From assembly GCF_949769195.1 (NCBI RefSeq), contig NZ_OX458333.1, forward strand, positions 620,001 through 684,000: 64,000 bases of DNA, written 5' to 3'. Positions 55,662 through 64,000 of the stretch are shown here, in pieces. A program made the translations under genes and the position numbers. The notes beneath the pieces are model-generated. The model did not search any database and was not told the DNA's origin. It saw only the letters and a list, made by a program, of their open reading frames with translations. Source of the stretch: Methylocaldum szegediense. Its GTDB lineage: Bacteria; Pseudomonadota; Gammaproteobacteria; Methylococcales; Methylococcaceae. Each line of letters starts with the position of its first letter. The stretch's first letter is position 1.

Positions 55662-57749
55662 ATGAACGACCGAGTCGTCCTGTCGATCACTCTGGCCATA
55701 TCTTTTGCTTCCGTGGCAGCCGAAGAGGACCCCGTCAAAGAGTTGGATTCTGTATTGGTTACCGCACCGGTGGATCGGCAGGCCGGGGAAACTGCGCGTC
55801 CTTTCAATGCGCTGACCGGCGACGAACTGTCGCGGAAAGCGGCGAACACTTTGGGCGAAACCTTGAATCAAGAACTCGGGGTGACGAGTTCGTCTTTTGG
55901 CGCCGGTGTCGGTCAGCCAGTCATTCGTGGGCAAAGTGGCCCCCGCGTTCGGGTTATGCAAGATAGCTTGGGGATTCAAGACGTGTCCACCTTGAGCCCG
56001 GACCATGCGAACGTCATCGAGCCGATTCTCGCTGAGCGGATCGAAGTGTTGCGGGGGCCTCAAACCCTATTGTATGGCTCCGGCGCTATCGGTGGTCTGG
56101 TCAATGTCATCGACAACCGAATTCCCGATCGACTGCCGGAAAGGCTTGTCACAGGCGCGGTGGAGCAGCGCTACAGTACCGTATCCGACGAAACGACGAG
56201 CGTGGTGCGCTTGGATGCGGGGCACGGTTTTTTCGTGCTGCATCTGGACGGTTTCTACCGCGACCGGAACGATGTCGGGATTCCGGGGTTCGCCATCGAC
56301 GAGAAGGCGGAGGCGGCTGCACACGGCGCTGAGGGCCATGAAGAAGCCGTCGTCAATACCAAAGGCTATATCGCTAACACGGACGCGAGGGCCAGGGGTG
56401 GCACGGTGGGTTTCTCTCTTGTCGGCGACTCCGGATTCCTCGGCTCTTCGGTCAACCGTCTGGAAAACGACTACGGCATACCACCCGGCGCGCATGACCA
56501 TGTACACGAGGATGGCGACGAAACTGATAGCTTGGACAGGATACGGGTCGATATGGAGCAATCTCGTTACGATTTCAAAGGCGAGCTGTACGATCCCGTC
56601 CCTTTTGCCGAGACGCTGAGGATGCGGCTCGGCTATACCGATTACCGGCACGTCGAACGGCACAACGGAGCCGCCGGTACCGTGTTCAAGAACGAAGCCG
56701 TGGAAGGGCGGATCGAACTGGTTCATACCGATGTCGGTCCCTGGCACGGCATGGTCGGTGCTCAGGTGCAAGATGGCGAGTTCTCAGCCTTGGGCGAGGA
56801 GGCGGTGGTACCGAAATCGAACATTTCTTCCTACGGCTTTTTTGCGGTCGAGGATATGCACTGGCGCGATGTTCTCATCGAATTGGGCTTACGTGTCGAG
56901 GTTCAGACGATCAGTCCGGAAGGTCGAAAAAGCCGTTCGCACACGCCAGTTAGCGCATCGGGATCCTTGGTGTGGGATCTTAGAGAGGACACAGTGGTCA
57001 CTTTCGCCGTGACGCGTTCTCAGCGGGCGCCCCAGGTCCAGGAGCTATTCTCGAACGGGTTTCACGCCGCGACGCGGAGTTTCGAACGCGGCAACCCAGG
57101 GCTCAAGGAAGAAACATCCTACAACCTCGACTTGGGGTTTCGATACAACCCGGGTTGGGTGAGCGCCGAAATCAATCTGTTCCACAATTGGGTCGACGAC
57201 TATATCTTTCAGCGCAGTCCGGGCGTGGTGTTCAATCGGGAAAATGAGCAATTCGAAGCCGTCTGTTCCGAACAGGATGTCTGTATTCCGGTGCTCGAAA
57301 GTACCCAAGTAGACGCCACCTTCAAGGGCTTCGAAGCGAGCTTGAAGTTCCCGGTGTTCGATCGAAGCTTCGGAAAGCTGGAGCTCACGCTGTTTTCCGA
57401 CTACGTTCGCGGTCGGCTCGACCATGGTGGCGATGTCCCGCGCATGCCGCCGCTTCGATATGGTTTTCAGGTCGATTACAGCTTAGAAAACCTCACTGCT
57501 TTCGCCCGGCTGATGAATGTCGAAGCGCAGAATAAACCGGGCGAGAACGAAACCAGGACGGACGGGTATCTGCTCTTCAATGTCGGTGCGGAATACCGGC
57601 TGGCGATGGCGGATTACGCCGAGTTCATGGTATTCGTGAGAGGCAAGAATCTCTTTGACGAACCTATACGCAACTCCACGTCCTACCTCCGCAATATCGC
57701 ACCGGAGCCCGGTCGTACTGGCGAATTCGGGATACGCGTCAATTTTTAG
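55662..57749 (+). CDS. znuD: TonB-dependent receptor, ZnuD-like zinc importer
   Basis: This 695-residue outer-membrane protein has a short signal (VVLSITLAISFASVAA) and a plug domain with TLGETLNQELGVTSSSFGAGVGQPVIRGQSGPRVRVMQD and ERIEVLRGPQTLLYGSGAIGGLVNVI. The beta-barrel ends in a terminal Phe (FGIRVNF). Histidine- and acidic-rich loops (AAHGAEGHEE, AHDHVHEDGDE) match ZnuD zinc-binding loops. It follows the Zur-like gene. Substrate zinc is inference from loops and neighbour. Confidence 0.9.
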   Translation: MNDRVVLSITLAISFASVAAEEDPVKELDSVLVTAPVDRQAGETARPFNALTGDELSRKAANTLGETLNQELGVTSSSFGAGVGQPVIRGQSGPRVRVMQDSLGIQDVSTLSPDHANVIEPILAERIEVLRGPQTLLYGSGAIGGLVNVIDNRIPDRLPERLVTGAVEQRYSTVSDETTSVVRLDAGHGFFVLHLDGFYRDRNDVGIPGFAIDEKAEAAAHGAEGHEEAVVNTKGYIANTDARARGGTVGFSLVGDSGFLGSSVNRLENDYGIPPGAHDHVHEDGDETDSLDRIRVDMEQSRYDFKGELYDPVPFAETLRMRLGYTDYRHVERHNGAAGTVFKNEAVEGRIELVHTDVGPWHGMVGAQVQDGEFSALGEEAVVPKSNISSYGFFAVEDMHWRDVLIELGLRVEVQTISPEGRKSRSHTPVSASGSLVWDLREDTVVTFAVTRSQRAPQVQELFSNGFHAATRSFERGNPGLKEETSYNLDLGFRYNPGWVSAEINLFHNWVDDYIFQRSPGVVFNRENEQFEAVCSEQDVCIPVLESTQVDATFKGFEASLKFPVFDRSFGKLELTLFSDYVRGRLDHGGDVPRMPPLRYGFQVDYSLENLTAFARLMNVEAQNKPGENETRTDGYLLFNVGAEYRLAMADYAEFMVFVRGKNLFDEPIRNSTSYLRNIAPEPGRTGEFGIRVNF

Positions 57750-58023
57750 CGCGTAGGCCGCGGCAACCAAGAAAGCAGAACGAGGTTGCGCACCGCCTGA
57801 TGATTGCTGATAAATTGGTCATTTCAAAATCGAGCGACAATCGTTGAATCTCGAAAAGTTTCGCGTTTTGCGATTCCATAGCGTCGGCCGTTTTCTTTTT
57901 CCGGAAATGTATCGACCGTAAGAAAGTCGGCCAAATTGCAAAGTATCGGCGCGCCCGCGGCTGCTCGCGAACTTACCGAGGGCGAGTAGAATCAAATCAG
58001 ATCAAATCGAACGGGAAACCGAC
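57750..58023. other. Intergenic stretch before gltA
   Basis: 274 bp with no gene seen. A TAGAAT lies near 57990 as a possible -10, but without a clear -35. Confidence 0.35.
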
Positions 58024-59334
58024 ATGACTAATCAATATGAATACCTCAATTTAACTGATCCCGAAGGTCGACGTCTTACGTCTTTGCCGGTCATCAAGGG
58101 GACGATGGGGCCGTCCGTCCTCGATATTTCCAAGCTTTACAAAGAGGTGGGATGCTTCACGGTAGACCCAGGCTTTTCGGCAACCGCGAGTTGTGCGAGT
58201 GGCATCACCTTCATCGACGGCGAACAAGGCATACTGCTGTACCGAGGGTATCCGATCGAGCAGTTAGCGGCCCGCAGCAACTTCCTGGAGGTCACGTATC
58301 TGTTGTGGTATGGCAAGCTGCCGAACGAGAGCCAGTTGCAGCAGTTTACCCATGAGGTCGTGCATCACACGATGATCAACGAATCCCTGCGACTTTTCTA
58401 CCAGGGATTTCATCATGACGCACATCCGATGGCGGTCTTGGTTGGGGTAGTCGGATCACTTTCCGCGTTCTATCACGATTACTTGGATATCCACGATCAG
58501 AAATCACGGGAGATGGCGGCGCTCCGTCTGGTCGCCAAGATGCCGACGATAGCGGCGGCGGCTTATAAATACACCATGGGACAGCCGCAAATCTATCCCA
58601 AGAATTCTTTGAGCTATGCGGGCAATTTCTTGCACATGATGTTTGCGATGCCGACCCAGCCCTACGAGGTCGATCCGGTGGCCGAGCGCGCGCTGGACTT
58701 GCTTTTGGTACTGCATGCGGATCACGAACAAAACGCGAGCACATCGACGGTACGTTTGGCCGGGAGCTCGGGCGCCAATCCGTTCGCGTGCGTCGCCGCG
58801 GGGATCGCGGCACTTTGGGGACCCGCACATGGCGGCGCAAACGAGGCGGTGATCAGAATGCTGCAGGAGATCGGAGACGCCAAGAACATACCCAAGTACA
58901 TTGCCCGCGCGAAAGACAAGAAAGACCCGTTCCGGCTTATGGGATTTGGTCATCGCGTGTACAAGAATTTCGATCCGCGCGCGACGATTATTCGCGAAAC
59001 TTGCTATCAGGTGCTCGAAAAACTGGCCGATAGCAGAGACCCACTGTTCGAGCTGGCGCTTCGTTTGGAAGAAATCGCATTGAAGGATGAGTATTTCATC
59101 GAGCGCAAGCTCTATCCCAACGTCGATTTTTACTCGGGCATCATTTATCGTGCCTTGAACATCCCAATGAGCATGTTTACCGCCATGTTCGCGATTGCTC
59201 GCACCGCCGGTTGGATGGCTCACTGGATGGAGATGATGGCTGACCCTGAACTGCGGATCGGCCGCCCGAGACAGCTCTACACCGGACCCGTCATGCGGGA
59301 CTATGTGCCGTTAGAAGAGCGGAAGCAGCGTTAA
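58024..59334 (+). CDS. gltA: Type II citrate synthase
   Basis: This 436-residue TCA-cycle entry enzyme has its active-site residues visible in [21 protein letters not shown] and [12 protein letters not shown]. The length matches hexameric, NADH-regulated gammaproteobacterial GltA. It is a single gene. Confidence 0.97.
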   Translation: MTNQYEYLNLTDPEGRRLTSLPVIKGTMGPSVLDISKLYKEVGCFTVDPGFSATASCASGITFIDGEQGILLYRGYPIEQLAARSNFLEVTYLLWYGKLPNESQLQQFTHEVVHHTMINESLRLFYQGFHHDAHPMAVLVGVVGSLSAFYHDYLDIHDQKSREMAALRLVAKMPTIAAAAYKYTMGQPQIYPKNSLSYAGNFLHMMFAMPTQPYEVDPVAERALDLLLVLHADHEQNASTSTVRLAGSSGANPFACVAAGIAALWGPAHGGANEAVIRMLQEIGDAKNIPKYIARAKDKKDPFRLMGFGHRVYKNFDPRATIIRETCYQVLEKLADSRDPLFELALRLEEIALKDEYFIERKLYPNVDFYSGIIYRALNIPMSMFTAMFAIARTAGWMAHWMEMMADPELRIGRPRQLYTGPVMRDYVPLEERKQR

Positions 59335-59678
59335 AGCGAGCTGGACGCGTTTTTCCAGTTTTGATGCGGCGCTTTAATGCCTTGTTACGGTTCTTGGTCG
59401 GCAAGGGATTGCCGCCGATTGATTCCGAACGGGCTTTTCCTCCAATGCCGCCAGACGACATTGATCTCGGGGGTGGGGCAAGACCGGCTGGGCGCAAGCA
59501 ATTGGCACTTTCGGTTTGGGTGAATCGAGTCGAGCATTGGCTCGTCGGAAATCCTTCGCCGGCCGGCCTGCGTTGGTTTGAGGAAACCGTCAGGAATGGA
59601 TTCCCGACCTTCTCGTGGACGCCAGTACGGTCCGTATGAAAAAACCAGATGCGTGCGACGCCGGGCGTGCCGTCTCGT
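59335..59678. other. Gap after gltA with a doubtful short ORF
   Basis: A plus-strand frame, 59364-59639, encodes about 91 residues (MRRFNALLRFLVGKGLPPIDSE, then VWVNRVEHWLVGNPSPAGLRWFE). It looks protein-like but has no ribosome site or recognised family. It is left unassigned. Confidence 0.3.
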
Positions 59679-61208
59679 TCAGGCTTTCTTTCTTAGCGGC
59701 ATCGCATTGGTATCCACGATCACCGGCCAGTCCGTCCTCCGGGGTTTCGCAGATGATTTCGCGGTAAGCGCATCTCTCAGCTCGTCGGTGTCCCGACCAT
59801 CGAAGATGTAGGTGCGATCGCGGCCTTTCATCTTGGCGATGCGACATGCCGAATCAGCGTCCCGTAGCACGGACGCGGCATTGCCGCCCGCGGCCCTCAA
59901 CGCCGTGATGCCGATGCTGACGCTTATCCATAAGTCTTTTCCCGCCCAGGACAGAGAACAGTTCTTGACGGCGTCCCTGAGGTTGTTTGCGACGATCCAC
60001 GCCCGTTCGAGTGGACAGTTTTCCAGCAACAGGCCGAATTTATCACCGCCAAGTCTCCCGAGAATGTCGCTCTGTCGCAATCGTCGTTCCAAGGCATCTC
60101 CTACGGATTGCAGCAGTCGGGTGCCGGCAGCGCTCCCATATGTGTCGGTGAAAATTTTGAAATGATCGAGGTCGAGATAGCAAAGCACATGCTCGGCTTG
60201 GCTTTCTCGGGAGGAAGCCAAAAGATATTCCAGGTGCTGCTCGAATTCGACACGATCGCACAGCGTACGGTCCGGATTGGCGTTCGCGACCCGGAGCACG
60301 CTAGCTTCTTTTTGCAGTCGTGCCGCACGCTCGGCTTCCAGCTCATCGAGTCGCCGGCGATACTGCTCCAGTTCCCGTTCCAGTGCCTTATCTTTGTCGA
60401 TGTCGACGAGCGTTCCTTGCAGGAACAGCGGGTGTCCGGCGTCGTCTCGAACGATATCGGCCTGATCGCGCATCCAGCGCACCTTGCCGTCGTGGGTGAT
60501 CACGCGGTATTCGCAATAAAGCGGCACGTGACGCTCATACGTCGTCGCGAACTGTTCGATTACCGCCTCCCGGTCGTCAGGATGGATCCACTTGAGTAGC
60601 CCGATGCCTAGCGGGTCATCCAGCCAGGTTTCGGGACTGTAGCCGAGCTGCCTTGTCTGTGGGCTTACGTACAGCAGCTTTCCAGGCGCTTCCAGCGAGG
60701 CGATGTAGGTGATCGCGGGAATTTGCTCCACCAGCGCGCGGTACTTAGCTTCCGCCTTCCGCAATTGTTCCAGAGCTTCGTTTTTTTCCCTCAGAAGTCG
60801 AATCCGGCTGACGTCGTGGGCGATCAGATCCGGAAGCCGGTGCGCGAATGAGGGATCAAGGGGTTCCGCAAGATAGTCCGCGACAAGGTTCTTAGGGACA
60901 CCGGTTATAGCTGCTGCACTCTCCTCGGACCTTACTACAATCACCGGAGCGAGGTCCTCGCCCACGTTCGCAGCCAAGTCGGCGAGCAAATCGCGTGTGT
61001 CGAAATCCGGCAGTTGTCCATCGACCACGATGCAATCGGGCGCCTCACTTCGGATCAATTTCAGCCCTTGACGGCCAGTGCTGGCTTCGACGACCTCGAA
61101 GCGATAGGTCGAATGCCCCTCGAGCGCCTGTTTATAGTTTCGGCGACACTCGGGATCACTGTGGATGAGCACGAGGCGAATAATCGGTGTCATGTTGATG
61201 GAGTTCAT
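59679..61208 (-). CDS. Receiver-PAS-GGDEF protein with degenerate GGDKF site
   Basis: This encodes 509 residues. An N-terminal CheY-like segment (IIRLVLIHSDPECRRNYKQAL, CIVVDGQLPDFD) is followed by a PAS domain with PAC (RDDAGHPLFLQGTLVDIDKDKALE). A GGDEF-type domain holds LCYLDLDHFKIFTDTYGSAAGTRLL. The signature reads GGDKF, with Glu replaced by Lys, whereas the RxxD site RQSD upstream is kept. Cyclase activity is therefore doubtful, but c-di-GMP binding is possible. Confidence 0.88.
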   Translation of the reverse strand: MNSINMTPIIRLVLIHSDPECRRNYKQALEGHSTYRFEVVEASTGRQGLKLIRSEAPDCIVVDGQLPDFDTRDLLADLAANVGEDLAPVIVVRSEESAAAITGVPKNLVADYLAEPLDPSFAHRLPDLIAHDVSRIRLLREKNEALEQLRKAEAKYRALVEQIPAITYIASLEAPGKLLYVSPQTRQLGYSPETWLDDPLGIGLLKWIHPDDREAVIEQFATTYERHVPLYCEYRVITHDGKVRWMRDQADIVRDDAGHPLFLQGTLVDIDKDKALERELEQYRRRLDELEAERAARLQKEASVLRVANANPDRTLCDRVEFEQHLEYLLASSRESQAEHVLCYLDLDHFKIFTDTYGSAAGTRLLQSVGDALERRLRQSDILGRLGGDKFGLLLENCPLERAWIVANNLRDAVKNCSLSWAGKDLWISVSIGITALRAAGGNAASVLRDADSACRIAKMKGRDRTYIFDGRDTDELRDALTAKSSAKPRRTDWPVIVDTNAMPLRKKA

Positions 61209-61581
61209 TGTGATAACTCTCGTTACAGTCCTGTAAGTACATCTGAACGGGCTGTTCTGCGGCCGAATCCGATGGCGGTGAGGGATCGGTTTTCTATGTC
61301 GACTGCTCGTGTCTATCCCTTTTGGTGGTGCAAAACTCTAGACCAAGTTGCGGCGTTCGATAATAAGTACAGTTGCATATCGGACGGGAAACAGGTCGAT
61401 TTCCCTGGTTTCAGGAACTAGCGCTGCGTGGTCGTTGCCAATCGTTGCTTTGTGATAGGGGATGCGAAGGTTTTCGATGGCTGTCGTAGATAAAATTCCG
61501 GCATGCTCTAGCGCTAGGTATGATGTCCGAGGACGCGATGGATACGAACCTCATAGGCAGCGCAAGTTCTGCTTAATCGCA
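61209..61581. other. Intergenic stretch before the duplicated membrane protein
   Basis: 373 bp with no gene or strong repeat seen. A longer upstream open frame joins the membrane protein frame at 61462, but its residues look random. Confidence 0.4.
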
Positions 61582-61965
61582 ATGAACGTTACGCAAGTCA
61601 AAAGTTTTCTTATTCTGACGGTGTTGGCGATCATCGGTTTCGGACCTTTGTCGCTGACTTGCCTGATTGGCCTTTACATCGTACTCAGGAGGCCGGACTG
61701 GTTTTACCGAGTCGTGAAAAATCTTTATCGGGGTACGGCCTGCGGATCAGAGCACTGCCCGGAGCAGGACGAGAAACGCCGTTCGGCAACTAGGATGGCT
61801 AGGATTAAGACGTTCTTGTCGCTGTTAGTGCTGCTGGTGTTGGATATTGCACCAATTCCCGTGGCGGGCTCGATCGGTCTGTACGTTGTCGTCGCGCGGC
61901 CATGCTGGTTCAGGAGGCTGGTCGAAAAAATATATGGCGATATGGATACGCAATCCGACATCTAA
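61582..61965 (+). CDS. Small membrane protein with an internal duplication
   Basis: This encodes 127 residues from the ATG at 61582. The two halves are alike: FLILTVLAIIGFGPLSLTCLIGLYIVLRRPDWFYRVVKNLY and FLSLLVLLVLDIAPIPVAGSIGLYVVVARPCWFRRLVEKIY. Each half has two short hydrophobic segments and the motif GLY-V--RP-WF--LV--Y. A linker with several charged residues lies between them. I know no family for it. It is convergent with the LuxR gene. Confidence 0.6.
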   Translation: MNVTQVKSFLILTVLAIIGFGPLSLTCLIGLYIVLRRPDWFYRVVKNLYRGTACGSEHCPEQDEKRRSATRMARIKTFLSLLVLLVLDIAPIPVAGSIGLYVVVARPCWFRRLVEKIYGDMDTQSDI

Positions 61966-61980
61966 CTGAAATCGAAAAGC

Positions 61981-62478
61981 TCAGACCAGGCTTTTACGCT
62001 GCTTCGGTTCAGGACATGAGGAGGTACCTTCAAATTTCCAGATGAGCTGCGCACAGCGAAACGCCATGGCTGCGCGGGTTTCCACTCCGAGCTTGGAAAA
62101 GATCCTGCGGAGATAGCTGGCTACCGTCCATTCGCTAATATGCAGTTTATAGGCGACGAGTTTGTTGGGATAACCCATCGCCACAAGGGCGGCGATCTGC
62201 AGTTCTCTTGCAGAGAGTAATGTGGCGAGGTCGTCGCGCTCGCTGGCGTCGTTGGAATTGTTTTGGATTACGGTGTAGGCTTCGCCGTTGATCGTGAAGT
62301 TTGCGATTACGGAGGTTCGTTCCTCACCCGAGTGTTTAGGGATGGCCGCTTTTTCGGCGTATTCTGGCGAAGGAGTCCTCACAATCTGGCATGAGCGCCC
62401 GGCAATGGTAAATTCGCAGACAACGTCGGCGGGATAGGCTGGGTTGAACGTCGATGTCGGATACTTGCTGTTCTTCAT
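61981..62478 (-). CDS. LuxR-type transcriptional regulator
   Basis: This encodes 165 residues from the ATG at 62478, preceded by GGGGGA. The C-terminal GerE helix-turn-helix is LLSARELQIAALVAMGYPNKLVAYKLHISEWTVASYLRRIFSKLGVETRAAMAFR. The N-terminal part has two similar short beta motifs, EFTIAGRSCQIVRTPS and NFTINGEAYTVIQNNS, not a known receiver or autoinducer domain. The leader upstream is long and rich in hairpins. Confidence 0.82.
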   Translation of the reverse strand: MKNSKYPTSTFNPAYPADVVCEFTIAGRSCQIVRTPSPEYAEKAAIPKHSGEERTSVIANFTINGEAYTVIQNNSNDASERDDLATLLSARELQIAALVAMGYPNKLVAYKLHISEWTVASYLRRIFSKLGVETRAAMAFRCAQLIWKFEGTSSCPEPKQRKSLV

Positions 62479-62508
62479 GAACACATCCCCCTGAACTTTA
62501 CTCACCAG

Positions 62509-62644
62509 GCCCGTAAATCCTCTCCTGGCATTTACGGGCTGCTGCCTAGGCCGGTACAGCCCCGGCCAGGCCTCACGCGGCTTGTCGCCGCGGCGGGGCA
62601 TCCGTGCCCCGAATTAACCTGGCCGATATTTCAGGCCGGGTTAA
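62509..62644 (-). ncRNA. Candidate five-hairpin structured leader of the luxR gene
   Basis: On the minus strand five inverted repeats follow one another: 62614-62624 with 62634-62644; 62595-62599 with 62606-62610; 62576-62581 with 62587-62592; 62544-62554 with 62562-62571; and 62509-62518 with 62530-62539. Stems are 5 to 11 bp and mostly perfect. The region lies directly upstream of the luxR ATG. It could be a cis-regulatory RNA or a palindromic repeat. No known riboswitch class was recognised. Confidence 0.4.
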
Positions 62645-62909
62645 TAGAGCGTCTTTGTATCGAGTGTGGGCGAATTCGTTCGCTTCGGGCGCTCTGAGCG
62701 TGCAAATTCATTCGCCCGTAGGCCGTATACAAACCGGGAATGCTCTAAGTACATTCCGCCAAGACCTCCGGAACCTCGACAGATTGATTGGGTTGGTGGG
62801 GTTCTCCTGCAGTGCTGCTTATGTGTCACCGCCGATGTAGAAATGACCCCTGACACCGAAGTAAATTTGACCCCTTGGGGGAAAATGGCGGCTTTTTTGA
62901 GCCGCGGAA

Positions 62910-63932
62910 ATGTTGACTCAGGAGCAGTCAGTGGAGATCAAAGTATTGGCCCGACAGGGCCATGGCATCAAAGCCATCGCGCGGGAGCTGGGCGTCTCGC
63001 GCAACACGGTACGCAAGTACCTGCGCAGCGAAAGCGCGTTGCCCCGGTACCGGCTGCGGGCGCCCCGCCCCTGCAAGTTGGATCCCTTCAAAGCCTATCT
63101 GCAGCAACGCATCGAGGCGGCACGTCCGCATTGGATTCCGGCCACGGTGCTGCTGCGAGAGCTTCGTGAACGGGGCTATGCAGGCGGCATCAGCCAGCTC
63201 AAGGCGTATCTCGCCCCCTTCAAACGGCGACCGGAAGAACCGGTGGTCCGCTTTGAAACCCCACCGGGCCGCCAGATGCAGGCCGATTTCACGACGATCC
63301 GGCGGGGGCGCGATCCGCTCAAAGCCTTCGTGGCCACGCTGGGGTTCAGTCGCGCCACGTTCGTGCGCTTTTCCGACCGCGAGGACAGCGCGGCCTGGTT
63401 GACGGGGCTGCGCGAGGCCCTCCACTACTTCGGCGGGGTGCCCGAAGAGGTGCTGTTCGACAATGCCGGCGCCATCATCACCGAACGGGACGCCTACGGT
63501 GAAGGCCGGCACCGCTGGCACCCGGCCCTGTACGCGCTGGCCGGGGCGTATGGCTTCCGGCCCAAGGTCTGCCGGCCGTACCGGGCCCAAACCAAGGGCA
63601 AGGTGGAGCGCTTCAACGGATACCTGAAAGCCAGCTTCATCACGCCACTGGCGGCCACGCTCAAGAGCGCCGGCTTGACACTCGATGTCGAGACCGCCAA
63701 TGCCCAGATCGGCCCCTGGCTCGATCAGGTGGCGCATCAACGGGTGCACGGCACCACCGGCGTACAGCCCGCGGTGCGATTGGCCGAAGAGCGCCTCGCC
63801 CTGCGGCCGTTGCCGGTTCAGGCACCCCAAGGCTTGCCGGCACCCCAGCGGCACGTTGGCCGCGTCTTGCCCCATGACAGCCTGCAACATCCCCTGTCGG
63901 TGTACGACCAGTTGCTGGAGGTGACGGCATGA
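62910..63932 (+). CDS. istA: IS21 transposase IstA
   Basis: This encodes 340 residues. The helix-turn-helix is VEIKVLARQGHGIKAIARELGVSRNTVRKYL. The rve core has MQADFTTIRRG (first Asp), VLFDNAGAIIT (second) and KVERFNGYLKASF (Glu). It looks intact. The stop overlaps the istB start as ATGA. Confidence 0.95.
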   Translation: MLTQEQSVEIKVLARQGHGIKAIARELGVSRNTVRKYLRSESALPRYRLRAPRPCKLDPFKAYLQQRIEAARPHWIPATVLLRELRERGYAGGISQLKAYLAPFKRRPEEPVVRFETPPGRQMQADFTTIRRGRDPLKAFVATLGFSRATFVRFSDREDSAAWLTGLREALHYFGGVPEEVLFDNAGAIITERDAYGEGRHRWHPALYALAGAYGFRPKVCRPYRAQTKGKVERFNGYLKASFITPLAATLKSAGLTLDVETANAQIGPWLDQVAHQRVHGTTGVQPAVRLAEERLALRPLPVQAPQGLPAPQRHVGRVLPHDSLQHPLSVYDQLLEVTA

Positions 63933-64000
63933 ATCTGCAGCACGCCCGGATTACCGAACTCAGCCAAAGCCTGAAGCTCGAGCGGATCGGGTCGGACTGG
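63929..64000 (+). CDS. istB: IS21 helper ATPase IstB, start only
   Basis: The first 24 codons (MNLQHARITELSQSLKLERI) fit the IstB N-terminus. The rest lies beyond the window. IstB is the AAA+ partner of IstA in target selection. Confidence 0.85.
   Translation, partial: MNLQHARITELSQSLKLERIGSDW

Larger units (their letters stand above)
62822..64000 (+). mobile_element. IS21 family element, left part
   Basis: istA and the start of istB are in the typical overlapping order. The left end is near 62822-62836, where a TGTAGAAATGACCCC and a second TAAATTTGACCCC resemble the repeated terminal sequences of this family. The exact end and the right part are outside what can be fixed here. Confidence 0.85.

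Noticed and set aside
59364-59639. 91-codon ORF after gltA
   Set aside because: Protein-like in part, but without start signals or homology I can name. Described only as a gap.
62509-62644. c-di-GMP-I (GEMM) riboswitch in the luxR leader
   Set aside because: CCGGCCTA and ACAAGCC recall parts of GEMM, but the conserved GGGCAAACC and GACGCAAAGCC elements and their order are missing.
62928-63890. 320-codon minus-strand frame opposite istA
   Set aside because: Antisense shadow. istA has all DDE motifs in the plus frame.
1-64000. CRISPR arrays, tRNA and rRNA genes
   Set aside because: No regularly spaced direct repeats, no cloverleaf with CCA-type arms and no rRNA sequence were recognised by eye.

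Overview
The window looks like a chromosomal segment of a flagellated gammaproteobacterium with a moderately high G+C genome. The clearest lineage signals are the FleQ/FlrBC-type flagellar regulators, the rpsF-rpsR-DUF2232-rplI ribosomal cluster, WaaA (KDO transferase, lipid A core), a ZnuD-like receptor beside a Zur-like repressor, and many dispersed palindromic repeats and insertion sequences. An aquatic or methanotroph-like relative (Methylococcales) would fit this mix. No gene here proves that, so the genus is inference.

Layout. Bases 1-7444 are housekeeping: the end of an AI-2E-type permease, then on the minus strand htpX, ygfZ and an HDOD gene, then on the plus strand a secreted PQQ-type sugar dehydrogenase, a SAM methyltransferase and radA. 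An IS481 element with a clear 6-bp target duplication follows (7776-8840). Bases 8887-17036 hold a tightly coupled seven-gene minus-strand operon: two GT2 glycosyltransferases, an FAD oxidoreductase, a Rossmann NAD(P) protein, a TIM-barrel isomerase, an EmrE-like transporter and a 1051-residue membrane protein. I read it as a candidate lipid-linked-sugar synthesis, flipping and transfer system. Bases 17484-21971 are a nest of insertion sequences (two IS256 types, IS200/IS605, an IS1380 remnant) around a small gene next to an attC-like palindrome. Bases 22287-26700 carry a GIY-YIG remnant in palindromes, a YgiD-like dioxygenase, a MurG/MGDG-synthase-like glycosyltransferase and a 1.2-kb repeat-rich gap.

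Bases 26696-31080 encode an RND efflux adaptor and pump, bracketed by direct repeats. After small DUF genes and a PilZ-FHA pair comes the flagellar block 33933-45251: fleQ-like, flrB, flrC, fliE, fliF, fliG, fliH, fliI, fliJ, fliK, with sigma-54-type promoters before flrB and fliE. FliH carries a 114-bp in-frame insertion of a MITE-like repeat that has terminal inverted repeats and a 6-bp target duplication. Then come rpsF-rpsR-DUF2232-rplI, waaA, a GGDEF/EAL protein, manC/algA, ychF, zur-like, znuD-like and gltA. Next are a GGDEF-like protein with a GGDKF active site, a small internally duplicated membrane protein and a LuxR-type regulator with a long multi-hairpin leader. The window ends inside an IS21 element.

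How the parts work together: sigma-54 regulators, a FleQ-like master regulator, PilZ/FHA proteins and two GGDEF proteins suggest motility control linked to c-di-GMP. Zur and the TonB receptor form a zinc-uptake unit. WaaA, ManC and the seven-gene operon all bear on the cell envelope.
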